DNA of 64,000 bases, from assembly GCA_963664085.2 (NCBI GenBank), contig CAXXLO010000002.1, positions 3,534,001 through 3,598,000 of the forward strand. Direction: 5' to 3'. Of this stretch, positions 44,872-52,059 are shown piece by piece. The notes under the pieces are model-generated. The model was not told where the DNA came from, did no database searches, and was given only the letters and a program-made list of their open reading frames with translations. The position numbers were made by a program, and so were the translations under genes. Within the stretch, counting starts at the first letter, position 1. Each line of letters opens with the position of its first letter. The stretch is from Bin5 sp022821545 (lineage in GTDB: Bacteria; Chloroflexota; Anaerolineae; Caldilineales; Caldilineaceae).

Positions 44872-45733
44872 TCAGAGCACGAAGTGCTCTTCAGCGGGTG
44901 TGCGATAGTTGAGACTTTGGTGTGGCCTTTCATGGTTGTAGAAGTCGAAATAGTTGGTCAATCCAGTATGCAGCTGGCGCACCGTGTCGTACTGGTTGAG
45001 ATAGATGTTCTCATATTTGACGCTGCGCCACAGGCGTTCGCAGAAGACGTTGTCGAGGGCGCGGCCGCGGCCATCCATGCTGACCTGAATGTTGGCTGCG
45101 AGCAGGCAGGCGGTGAAGGCATCGGCCGTGAACTGTGCGCCCTGGTCGGTATTGAAGATCTTGGGGCGCCCCTTGTTGAGCGCCAGACGCAGAGCATCGA
45201 GGCAGAAGATGCCGTCCAGGGTGTTGGAGAACTGCCAGGCGAGCACATAGCGGCTGTGCCAGTCGATGACTGCGACCAGGTACATGAAACCTCGCAGCAT
45301 CGGCACATAGGTGATGTCTGCGCTCCAAACCTGGTTGACATGCGTAATCGGCAGATTGCGCAACAGATAGGGATAGCGCTTATGCCCCTGGCCCGCAGAA
45401 CTGCTGTTTCTCCCGGGGTAGATCGCTTGAATGCCCATCAGACGCATCAACCGTCTGACCCGTTTGCCATTGATGGCATAGCCGCGTCGACGCAGATGCG
45501 CGGTCATCTTGCGCCAGCCATAGAAGGGTGTACGCATAAACTGCTCGTCAATGTCGGCAGACCGACCGCTTTGCGAACAGGCGCATCAGATGCAGGTTCA
45601 GCGCTGACTCGGGAACCGCCTGATAGTAGATGGAGGAACGGCTGATCTCAAGCAGTTTGCCCTGGCGCCGTACACTCAGCGTCGGGTCTGCTACATCGAC
45701 CATGCGCCGTCTCTCACGAACCGAAGTGGGCAA
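44872..45733 (-). pseudogene. IS3 orfB transposase, frameshifted
   Basis: Two frames are needed. 45733-45548 gives the N-terminal part (VRERRRMVDVADPTLSVRRQ), and 45537-44872 the integrase core with Asp in VWSADITYVPM, Asp in FNTDQGAQFTADAF and Glu in DNVFCERLWRSVKYE. The break lies near 45550, where the expected ADIDEQFM is out of frame. The native orfA-orfB overlap at 45714-45733 has an A9G run suited to programmed slippage, but the 45550 break is a true mutation. Confidence 0.8.
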
Positions 45734-46031
45734 CTTTTTTTTTCAGCCACTCAAGTTCCATCTTGAGCCGCCCGAGCCGCAAGGGGCGGGCTGCCGCCAT
45801 CTGTTCATAAAGTTCTGCTTCCTGCGCCTCCTGCTCCCGTTGCTTGCGCTCGCCGTTGCTGGCGAAGACCTTGGGCCCGTCTGCCAGCAACTGCCGTTTC
45901 CAGGCTCCTATCTGATTGGCATGAATCCCGTGCTCACTCGATAACTGGCTAATCGTCTTACTGCCTTCAAGCGCTTCCAACGCAACCCGAAACTTGAAGG
46001 CCGCCGTGTGTCGCCGCCGTTTCCTGACCAT
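45714..46031 (-). CDS. IS3 orfA
   Basis: 105 residues. The N-terminal helix-turn-helix RRRHTAAFKFRVALEALEG then GIHANQIGAWKRQLL is followed by the leucine-zipper-like tail LKMELEWLKKKV. The A9G slippery run near its end would join it to orfB by frameshifting. Confidence 0.87.
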   Translation of the reverse strand: MVRKRRRHTAAFKFRVALEALEGSKTISQLSSEHGIHANQIGAWKRQLLADGPKVFASNGERKQREQEAQEAELYEQMAAARPLRLGRLKMELEWLKKKVAHFGS

Positions 46032-46105
46032 CGTGATGCCCCTCCACAGGCTGGGTGAATTGCTCCATTATACACCTTAGCTTGTGGTCCAGTTTTTGGG
46101 GCCCA

Positions 46106-46146
46106 CTTCAACCTTCAGCGGCTGTTCAAAGCCAACGACAAATTAG
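46106..46146 (+). pseudogene. DUF262 gene fragment, continuation
   Basis: Reading LQRLFKANDKL directly after the IS3 end continues the DUF262 family pattern (…RHFDLQRxFK…) found left of the element. It is then cut by the IS5-type element at 46147. Short, so only moderately certain. Confidence 0.45.
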
Positions 46147-46972
46147 GGCTCGTTGACATTTTGTTCGAGCCAGAACAGTGTAGACGCAAAATGTAAGAAA
46201 GCCATGAAACGTCGTGCGAGTTTTTCATAGCGAGTGAAAATGCGTCGGTACCACTTGATTCTGTTGATGAAACGTTCGACGATGTTGCGTTCTCGGTAGC
46301 GGATTCGGTCATAGTCGCGTGGTTGCTTACGATTGCGGCGGAAAGGAATCACCACCTCGACCTGTTGGGCTGTGAGCAACTCTCGCAACGGGTCGGAATC
46401 GTAGCCTTTATCGGCAATAACGGCGTCAAAATGGAAAGGGGCGAGCAACGATTCAGCTTGGGACATATCATGGCGTTCGCCCCCAGTCAAGATGAACTTG
46501 AGGGGCAAGCCAAGGGCATCGACGAGGAGATGGATCTTGCTGCTGAATCCGCCCCGACTCCGACCTAGGCACTGTTCTTGCTGACCGCCCCCTTTTTTGA
46601 GCCGCCTGCTGCGCACATATGGGCGCGTACAGCAGTGCTGTCGGGCATGACCGCTGCCAACTCTGGGTCCTGGGCGAACTGTTTGAACATATCAGCCCAA
46701 ACACCGTTCTCTTCCCAGCGTGCGTAGCGCTTGAATATACTGTTCCACTTGCCATAGCGGTCTGGCAGTTCACGCCACTGAGCGCCGGTGCGCAATATCC
46801 AGTGGACTGCTTCAACGAAACGGCGACATTTCTCCTCTTGCCCTGCGTAGGCACGAGGGTGTCCTTGCAGAAATGCGTACAATTTCTGCCACTGATGGTC
46901 GGCAATTCTCTTTGTAGACATCCTACTATTGTCGCCATTGTGACAGAACGAATCAAACGTCAACGAGACCAA
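46143..46972 (-). CDS. IS5-family (IS427-type) transposase, two overlapping frames
   Basis: The first frame starts at ATG 46921 (MSTKRIADHQWQKL) and runs to 46565 with Asp in MPDSTAVRAH. The second frame, ending at 46143, carries Asp in VIADKGYDSDPL and Glu in NIVERFINRIKWYRR. The frames overlap at a Lys/Gly-rich segment near 46590, as in IS427 elements that use programmed frameshifting. The protein may be functional. Confidence 0.82.
46147..46970 (-). mobile_element. IS5-family insertion sequence
   Basis: About 824 bp with imperfect terminal repeats GGCTCGTTGACATTTTGTTC (left) and, reversed, GGTCTCGTTGACGTTTGATT (right). It is inserted in the remains of the DUF262 gene. Confidence 0.75.
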
Positions 46973-47093
46973 TGCCGGTCTCTTGCCTCACTCTTCGGGC
47001 TGAGCCGACGCGAGGCGAGGCGGCCTTTGGCGAAGACCGAAGCCCCGCTGCAATCCCTGCGCACAGGCAACGGTTCATTGTTATTAGCGGTAT

Positions 47094-48086
47094 TTATTGG
47101 TCGTCGTTGCCTTGATTACAGCCAAACGGATCGGTGCAGGGCAGGCCCGTGTCCGGGTCGATGTCCCCCACGTGACCGCCAGGGCCTCCCGTGGAAGGGG
47201 CGCCCCCGCCCCCGTCATTCGAAAAATCCCCGTACGCCTGCAAATAAGCCGCCCCCTCCGCCGGCACAACACACTCATAAACCCGCACCGGCCGCCCATG
47301 CACACCCTCCATGTTCACCGCCAGCCCAACACCAGCCTCCGCATACGCCGCCGGCGTAATCCACGCCCCAGCCGCAAACGGCCCGCAGCCGGTGGTCTCA
47401 TCCTGAGCCGGGGCCATCTGCTGGTCCTTGGCGAGGCCCGAATCGGTCGTTGCGGCTTGCGTGTCTGCGGCCGGCTGGGTCTTTGCGGGGGCAGCGGCTG
47501 CGGCGCGTCCGGGGTTGGCAATCGTGGTGGTCACGGCGACGAGTGTGTTGCTGTGGGGATGGTAGAGCGCCAGCAGAACGTGGCCTGCGGGCATGGCGGC
47601 GGCGCCGGGTTCGCAGAAGAGGTCCGTGCTGAGGCCGGCGAGGCGTTGGGTGTCGCACGACCCCAGGGGGGACTCCGCGGCGGTTTCGCTTGCGGGGAGG
47701 GGGGAGGCGAGGCCATGGTGTTCGATGAGGGCGGCGAGTGCGCCGGGCGCTTCCAGATCGGCGAGGCCGACGGCGGTCGGGTGTTGCACGTGGCGGAAGG
47801 GGTAGCGCGTTACGTCTGAGTGGGCGAGTCTGGCCGCGCCGTCGGGGTCAAGGTTGCGGTAGCGGACCCAGTCGGCGTCGTAGGTGTGGAATTCGAGCGC
47901 GACGACGCCATCGAGCGCGCTTTCATCCTCGTTGACGTCATCAGCGACGCTTTCATCTTCGCTTGCGCCGCCGGCTGCGCTTTCAATAGCGGCTGCGCTT
48001 TCGTCGGGCGCGGGCAGGTCGATGGGGGCGCAGGCCGCCAGCAGGAAGATGAGGGTCGATATGATTGCGATCGGTTTTGTGGTCAT
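47094..48086 (-). CDS. putative lipoprotein, unknown
   Basis: 330 residues from the ATG at 48086 with AAGGGGG upstream. A signal peptide with lipobox (IISTLIFLLAAC) gives Cys18 as the lipid-modified residue. After it comes an acidic, Ala-rich linker, then a domain with WVRYRNLDPDGAARLAHSD and several Cys (GSCDTQRL, DLFCEPG, TTGCGPF, VYECVV), and a Gly-rich tail ending GCNQGNDDQ. No family is recognised. It is surface exposed if exported. Confidence 0.75.
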   Translation of the reverse strand: MTTKPIAIISTLIFLLAACAPIDLPAPDESAAAIESAAGGASEDESVADDVNEDESALDGVVALEFHTYDADWVRYRNLDPDGAARLAHSDVTRYPFRHVQHPTAVGLADLEAPGALAALIEHHGLASPLPASETAAESPLGSCDTQRLAGLSTDLFCEPGAAAMPAGHVLLALYHPHSNTLVAVTTTIANPGRAAAAAPAKTQPAADTQAATTDSGLAKDQQMAPAQDETTGCGPFAAGAWITPAAYAEAGVGLAVNMEGVHGRPVRVYECVVPAEGAAYLQAYGDFSNDGGGGAPSTGGPGGHVGDIDPDTGLPCTDPFGCNQGNDDQ

Positions 48087-48148
48087 GCTGGAACCCCCTT
48101 GGTGGTAGTAACGAATGGCGATTATATCGCAAAGTAACATCGGGGTTT

Positions 48149-48385
48149 TTACGCCCCACTTAGCGTCTGATTTCCCTGCCTTTTAGGGAACTTGGTTGAT
48201 CGCTCACCCCACAGAGAACGAGCAACGTTTTCCGGCGTGTCGTCTATCATGAAGAACTTTTCAGGCCGCCCTCGTCGTCGCCCTGATGGGATGGACGAAT
48301 CTGGTTGTTCTTTATTGGGCAGTGGTTTGTCTGGCGTGTTCACTTGGGTTTCCTCCTGTTTCGCAGATGGAATCATGGGGGTCAC
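48149..48385 (-). CDS. small hypothetical protein
   Basis: 78 residues. The polar N-terminus is followed by RRRGRPEKFFMIDDTPENVA and SLWGERSTK. The GRP basic block and a following helix suggest nucleic-acid or protein binding. Its start overlaps the stop of the next upstream gene by four bases (48382-48385), a sign of a genuine coupled pair. Confidence 0.6.
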   Translation of the reverse strand: MTPMIPSAKQEETQVNTPDKPLPNKEQPDSSIPSGRRRGRPEKFFMIDDTPENVARSLWGERSTKFPKRQGNQTLSGA

Positions 48386-48591
48386 TTAGCAGCCTCCCAT
48401 TCTGAATGGCCGAGGAACTCACAATGCGCCCATTTCTCCACCACAGTACGATCATTGGTAGTGTATTGAATATAGATGTTGCTGGTGTCTACTTCAAAAG
48501 AAATGCTCGACAGGTACACTTCGCCGCCGGGGTCAATGGATGTGCCGTACTGAGCCCTGTATGCATCTGCCGTCTCCTGCCGAATTTCCAT
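48382..48591 (-). CDS. small hypothetical protein
   Basis: 69 residues, MEIRQETADAYRAQYG at the start, beta-rich middle (VYLSSISFEVDTSNIYIQY). It resembles the short proteins encoded next to KTSC-type or phage genes, but no function can be named. It overlaps the 48149-48385 gene as ATGA. Confidence 0.55.
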   Translation of the reverse strand: MEIRQETADAYRAQYGTSIDPGGEVYLSSISFEVDTSNIYIQYTTNDRTVVEKWAHCEFLGHSEWEAAK

Positions 48592-48640
48592 CCTTATGAA
48601 TGGGGATTATATACCTATGCACATTTTGGAGTGGTAGATG

Positions 48641-48808
48641 CTACTCTTTCTCATACCGCCACTCGCCTTTCTTCTTGGGCGGCATTCGCAGCACCATTTC
48701 CGCAATCCTTTCTGGTGAGGCATCAATGCGTTCAGGATAGCGTCTTTCGGTCGGCCTACCACGTTCTCGCTTCTGCTTACCCTTTTTACTACTTTGGTTA
48801 TCGCTCAT
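48641..48808 (-). CDS. very small basic protein (55 residues)
   Basis: ATG at 48808 to TAG at 48641, with AAAGAGAG upstream. Lys/Arg-rich start (KKGKQKRERGRPTERR) with a GRP block like the neighbouring 78-residue protein, then SPERIAEMVLRMPPKKKGEW. The resemblance to the family of short proteins around DUF genes with a GRPxER motif is weak. Same strand and spacing as its neighbours, so it is likely part of the cluster. Confidence 0.55.
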   Translation of the reverse strand: MSDNQSSKKGKQKRERGRPTERRYPERIDASPERIAEMVLRMPPKKKGEWRYEKE

Positions 48809-48847
48809 GTGTTTTCTCTCTTTTGCTGTTAAAGAGGACAGGATGCG

Positions 48848-48991
48848 TCATTCCGAGTCATCGTCGTATCCCTGATCGTAGTCGTAATAGTACAGCCTGC
48901 CTCGTCTATTTGTCGCTCGCTTCTTGGATTTAACAAACGCCCAAATACCCAACGCCACAATGAAAACCGATAAACAAAATATGCCTTCCAT
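48848..48991 (-). CDS. very small membrane protein (47 residues)
   Basis: ATG at 48991 to TGA at 48848. One membrane helix (IFCLSVFIVALGIWAFV) is followed by a basic stretch KSKKRATNRR and a Tyr/Asp-rich tail. This frame has a far more natural composition than the competing 81-residue frame on the same strand. It is a single-pass small protein of unknown role. Confidence 0.5.
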   Translation of the reverse strand: MEGIFCLSVFIVALGIWAFVKSKKRATNRRGRLYYYDYDQGYDDDSE

Positions 48992-49048
48992 TGTTGCCTA
49001 GACAAGTTTTTTCTGTGAAGCCGATACCGATAGCCTCGCCATTCGTAA

Positions 49049-49651
49049 TGACCTGCCCCCGACGTTTGTACCATCCGTTATGTTAGTCCGACAGGCACGG
49101 GGACAGGGTCGGCAGGCAAGAGGGCCTCAGGCGCCGGCGGCCGGTAGCCCAGAGAGCTGTGCGGTCTGACCCGGTTGTAAGTCCGCCTGTAGCGCTCCGT
49201 CAGCACACGCACCTCCAGCAACGTGTAGAAGAGCTCCCTGTCCAGCAGCTCCTCCCTCAACTTCCCGTTGAAACTCTCGATGTAGCCGTTCTCCCACGGC
49301 GACCCAGGCTCTATGTAGAGCGTCCTGGCTCCCACCCGTCCAAGCCACTCGCGCGCAGCCCGGTTCGATAATGTCATGCAATCTGTTCGCCGTTTCTACC
49401 GTCCGCTTGTCGGCCGCTGCCCGCTCTTGCACGGGAGCCACAACCGCAAGCCGGTTGAAAATCTGATCTCGTACGGCCGCCCGTTGTCGCCAGCGGTATT
49501 TCGACGCCCACGCGCCGAAGTAGCCGGGGGGCTTCACGTCTGCATCTTGTGGCATACCCATCAGGGGGTGGTATGCCGCCGTGATGGGACGCCGGCGTCG
49601 CGAACGAACAAGCGGGGGGGGGGGGCGATGTTACGCTCAGGGGGCAGGTCA
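49049..49651 (-). mobile_element. IS3-end-bounded remnant with intron-free target site
   Basis: The left end (fwd) TGACCTGCCCCC (49049-49060) and the right end GGGGGCAGGTCA (49640-49651) are inverted repeats. Inside is the last third of an IS3 orfB (49078-49371). The junction ACAAACG|TCGGGGG at 49069-49056 (minus strand) is the uninterrupted form of the site that holds the group II introns elsewhere. The 49380-49640 part is not recognisable as transposase, so the element is rearranged. Confidence 0.65.
49078..49371 (-). pseudogene. IS3 orfB fragment
   Basis: NRAAREWLGRVGARTLYIEP then SPWENGYIESFNGKLREELL and HSSLGYRPPAPEALL are the C-terminal part of an IS3 integrase with the catalytic Glu in GYIESFNGK. 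The 5' two-thirds, with both Asp residues, are absent. The stop is followed by the IS end. Confidence 0.8.
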
Positions 49652-49707
49652 ATCTTGGCTCACTCTAGGAAAACCACCACAGGGGTCCAAAAACATATGT
49701 AGTTTAG
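49372..49707. other. unassigned stretch with a G12 run
   Basis: 336 bp between the orfB fragment and tRNA-Val. It includes the outer IS3 end at 49640-49651 and twelve consecutive G at 49614-49625. No supportable gene; the open frames here read as low-complexity shadows. Confidence 0.5.
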
Positions 49708-49781
49708 TGGGCGGTGACGGACTCGAACCGCCGACCTATTCCTTGTAAGGGAATCGCTCTAACCAGCTGAGCTAACCGCCC
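49708..49781 (-). tRNA. tRNA-Val (anticodon UAC)
   Basis: 74 nt on the minus strand: acceptor GGGCGGT/ACCGCCC plus A discriminator, D arm AGCTCAGCTGGTTAGAGC, anticodon stem ATTCC/GGAAT with loop CTTACAA (anticodon TAC), T arm GGCGG TTCGAGT CCGTC. No CCA is encoded. Its 3' end faces the mobile region. Confidence 0.95.
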
Positions 49782-49823
49782 AGTTGAGGCCATAGTATAC
49801 ATTACGAATTCAGGGAGTGGGAA

Positions 49824-49976
49824 ATGTCCAACCTATGGGGAAAGGTTGTGTTCATCACCAGCGCCACTCTCTGTATTCCAGTCACAGGTGGGTCATTTGC
49901 GATGTTGTTCGTCCAACAAAAAATATATTATATACCTATTCCCATTGACGGCAGCCGGGCAGGTCGCTCGGTTTGA
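49824..49976 (+). CDS. very small membrane protein candidate (50 residues)
   Basis: ATG at 49824 with GGGAG seven bases upstream, TGA at 49974. Residues 8-30 are hydrophobic (VVFITSATLCIPVTGGSFAM), then a Tyr/Pro-rich tail. A possible single-pass protein; no homologue is recognised. Confidence 0.35.
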   Translation: MSNLWGKVVFITSATLCIPVTGGSFAMLFVQQKIYYIPIPIDGSRAGRSV

Positions 49977-50001
49977 CTTTAGAACAGGCGTGTTATAGAA
50001 T
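49973..50001 (+). promoter_or_regulatory. sigma-70 type promoter
   Basis: TTGACT (49973-49978), 17-bp spacer, TAGAAT (49996-50001). It points at the recombinase remnant at 50034. Confidence 0.6.
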
Positions 50002-50033
50002 ACAATTTCACGAATGAGCAAGGGGCCACAACC

Positions 50034-50261
50034 ATGACCGAACGACAAAGTAAATCGCTTGGCTATGTCCGCGGCTCCACACACGAACAAGCCCTATGCG
50101 GACTTACCCGCGAAGCCCGGAAACGCAAGGTCACTCTATACGCGCCCGCAACGGCGGCGCCTTTGGCAAGCAAGGCGTCTACCAGATCGCTCGCAAGGCC
50201 GGCCTGCGCTGACCCGGAGACCAGGAAAACAGAGCATGAAGAAGAAGACAGGACATATTGA
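50034..50261 (+). pseudogene. serine recombinase N-terminal remnant
   Basis: 75 residues from the ATG at 50034 (AAGGGG nine bases upstream). LGYVRGSTHEQALCGL, then EARKRKVTLYA, resembles the first 40 residues of large serine recombinases (YVRxSTxEQ, with the nucleophile Ser). After that the frame is low complexity and the catalytic Arg region is absent. It probably is a decayed integrase of the phage-like element. Confidence 0.45.
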
Positions 50262-50787
50262 GGCGGCGGCTGATGCCAGTCTGACTACGAAACGCCAACC
50301 GCGGCCGCAGCCGCCGATTGACGCCGACGCGGCTCGCGAGTGGGAAGATGCGATCGTGAAGAAGGGGGGCCGGGTAGCGCGCATTCAGGTGCGCTGCACA
50401 CAGGCCGAATTGGAGTACGCGGCCGCCTGCGGCGCAAGCTGGCGCGACCTGGCCGAACTGATAGGCTGCACCGACCGAACACTGAGAAACTGGCGCACGA
50501 TGACGCGCGACTTCGCCAACGACATCGACGCGCAAAGCCTGACTGCCGAGCAGAGGAAGGCGCTGGGCGTGGGTAAGGAGTCGCCGGAAGCAATACGCGT
50601 CGTGATGAAGACGATCGAACGCGGCCGGCGCTGGGCACGGGCCGAAATGGTCGATGTGTTGCGGACGGCGGCGCTCGGCGGCGATACCCGCGCGGCAATC
50701 CACCTCCTGGAGAGACTCGACAGGCAGGACAGGCAGGAAGAGGAAGCAGACGCGGAAGCGGAGAGGCGCCGCCACCGGAAAAAATGA
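50236..50787 (+). CDS. phage-like HTH protein (terminase small subunit-like)
   Basis: 183 residues from the ATG at 50236, with AGGA upstream; the frame extends back to 50059. After a basic N-terminus, YAAACGASWRDLAELIGCTD then RTLRNWRTM forms a helix-turn-helix. The C-terminal half, AALGGDTRAAIHLLERLDR, is the helical pattern of small terminase and similar phage DNA-binding proteins. A Glu/Arg tail ends it. No large terminase follows, so it is an isolated phage remnant. Confidence 0.55.
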   Translation: MKKKTGHIEAAADASLTTKRQPRPQPPIDADAAREWEDAIVKKGGRVARIQVRCTQAELEYAAACGASWRDLAELIGCTDRTLRNWRTMTRDFANDIDAQSLTAEQRKALGVGKESPEAIRVVMKTIERGRRWARAEMVDVLRTAALGGDTRAAIHLLERLDRQDRQEEEADAEAERRRHRKK

Positions 50788-50815
50788 GCGCCCCACCAGC
50801 GCTGCGCAATTTCCG

Positions 50816-51037
50816 TTATTTCCGCTTTTTGGCAAAACCCGGGAAAGACATAACCGGCCCACCGCAACGCTGAGAAGGCCGACCGTGTCCGTAGCCCGTG
50901 CCCTTTGCATATTCCCAGATCGCGAGATCCTCAGCATTAGCAAGACCGACATCTTTGACTTGGAGGGACCCCGGAATCAAGCCCTCCAATTTTCTCTTGA
51001 GTCGAGGAGAAAGGTTCTGGTCGAAGAGAAGCCTCAT
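50816..51037 (-). pseudogene. DUF5615 PIN-like toxin, truncated
   Basis: MRLLFDQNLSPRLKRKL and GSLQVKDVGLANAEDLAIWE match the first half of DUF5615 PIN-like proteins. The expected SKDxDF acidic motif after the EYA helix is missing; the frame instead continues as a Gly/Arg-rich tail. No DUF433 antitoxin is adjacent. It is probably broken. Confidence 0.6.
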
Positions 51038-51113
51038 TAGGGGGACGAGACGAGGCGACGCTCGCGGTCAGCGGCAAATGCGAGGCAATATTAAGTGTCT
51101 TCACAAGATTGGG

Positions 51114-51950
51114 CTACTTAAGAATACGCTGATCGCTCAAATCCTTGCCGCCGATGGTCTGCGTAACCACCGCGCCGCGATACTCGAGGATCTCCAGACC
51201 GGCCAGACAGTTCACGATGTTGTACTGGGTCGGCATGTCCTCCCACCTGGCGCAGTGCCACTGCACTTCTCCCTTGCCCCTCCACATTCCCTGGACGCGG
51301 CGATTGGGCGTATGTGCAGGCGTCAGGACGGCGTATTCAGCGTCGGCTGTGCCCCATTCGCCCGTTCGCGGAACGTATTTGTAGTGAAGTGTTCCGTCGC
51401 CTCCACCCTTTGCAGACTGTGCTGCGATTTCCTGCTCTGACAGTTCTGTCATGTCGTGAATGCGCAGGTCCAGAAAGCGAAAACCTAGCCAGCTGCCAAC
51501 GCAGTGGGAGGCGCCGCTGTAAACAACGGGCTCTGGCAGTTCACAGTAGATCTTGGAAAATCCCAGTTCTTCCCGGCCTGTCAATATCGGATCCGTAAGG
51601 TTTTCCCACAGCACAAGCAGAAGACTGCCGGTCACTTTGTCCACCTGGCCGGCATAGCAAACCGGAAGCGAAGCGCCCAGCGTGTTATAGCCCCTCCCCG
51701 CCAGCCAGTCGATCTCCTTCATGTAAGTCGCGCTGACAGTCACAACGGGCTCCCCGTTCAGAGCAAAGCCGGGCGGCAGGATCGCCTCCGCTGCTGCCGC
51801 GTGCGTCAGATAGCTGACGGAGTAGGACATGCTCTTGGGGCTGTTTATGCAGTCGAAACCTCGCCCGTCCGGCCCGCGACGCGGACCTGTCCGAGGGCCG
51901 AAGTGGGTGGGCATTCGGTACATGGCATTTGGCTGGAAGGAGTAGGGCAT
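51114..51950 (-). CDS. acetoacetate decarboxylase family protein
   Basis: 278 residues. WENLTDPILTGREELGFSKI is the family core (DPxxxGRExxGxxK), whose Lys forms the Schiff base in true decarboxylases. VTVSATYMKEIDWLAGRGYN and LPVCYAG precede it. Some relatives are hydratases or aldolases. No ketogenic neighbours are present, so the substrate is open. Confidence 0.85.
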   Translation of the reverse strand: MPYSFQPNAMYRMPTHFGPRTGPRRGPDGRGFDCINSPKSMSYSVSYLTHAAAAEAILPPGFALNGEPVVTVSATYMKEIDWLAGRGYNTLGASLPVCYAGQVDKVTGSLLLVLWENLTDPILTGREELGFSKIYCELPEPVVYSGASHCVGSWLGFRFLDLRIHDMTELSEQEIAAQSAKGGGDGTLHYKYVPRTGEWGTADAEYAVLTPAHTPNRRVQGMWRGKGEVQWHCARWEDMPTQYNIVNCLAGLEILEYRGAVVTQTIGGKDLSDQRILK

Positions 51951-52059
51951 GTCGTGCGCTCCTGATTCGTCTGTAAATGAGTTGGCTGGCTCTTCTGGTC
52001 CTCCGGTAATTCAGGCCGGTGTCCTGATTGTGAGAGTAGGACCTGTCCCGCAATCGGTT

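Larger units (their letters stand above)
44803..46105 (-). mobile_element. IS3-family element, second type
   Basis: About 1.3 kb bounded by imperfect repeats TGAGCCCCAATCTTTGGACC (44803) and, on the other strand, TGGGCCCCAAAAACTGGACC (from 46105). Both ends continue with an AAGGTGTAT block. It holds orfA and a frameshifted orfB and lies inside the DUF262 gene. Confidence 0.82.

Noticed and set aside
48829..49074. 81-residue frame on the minus strand
   Set aside because: Its composition is that of a shadow frame. The 47-residue frame at 48848-48991 has a clear membrane helix and charge distribution.
49127..49561. 144-residue minus-strand frame
   Set aside because: Its C-terminal half is a shadow of the IS3 orfB fragment. 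The N-terminal half matches nothing I know, so there was not enough to call a gene.
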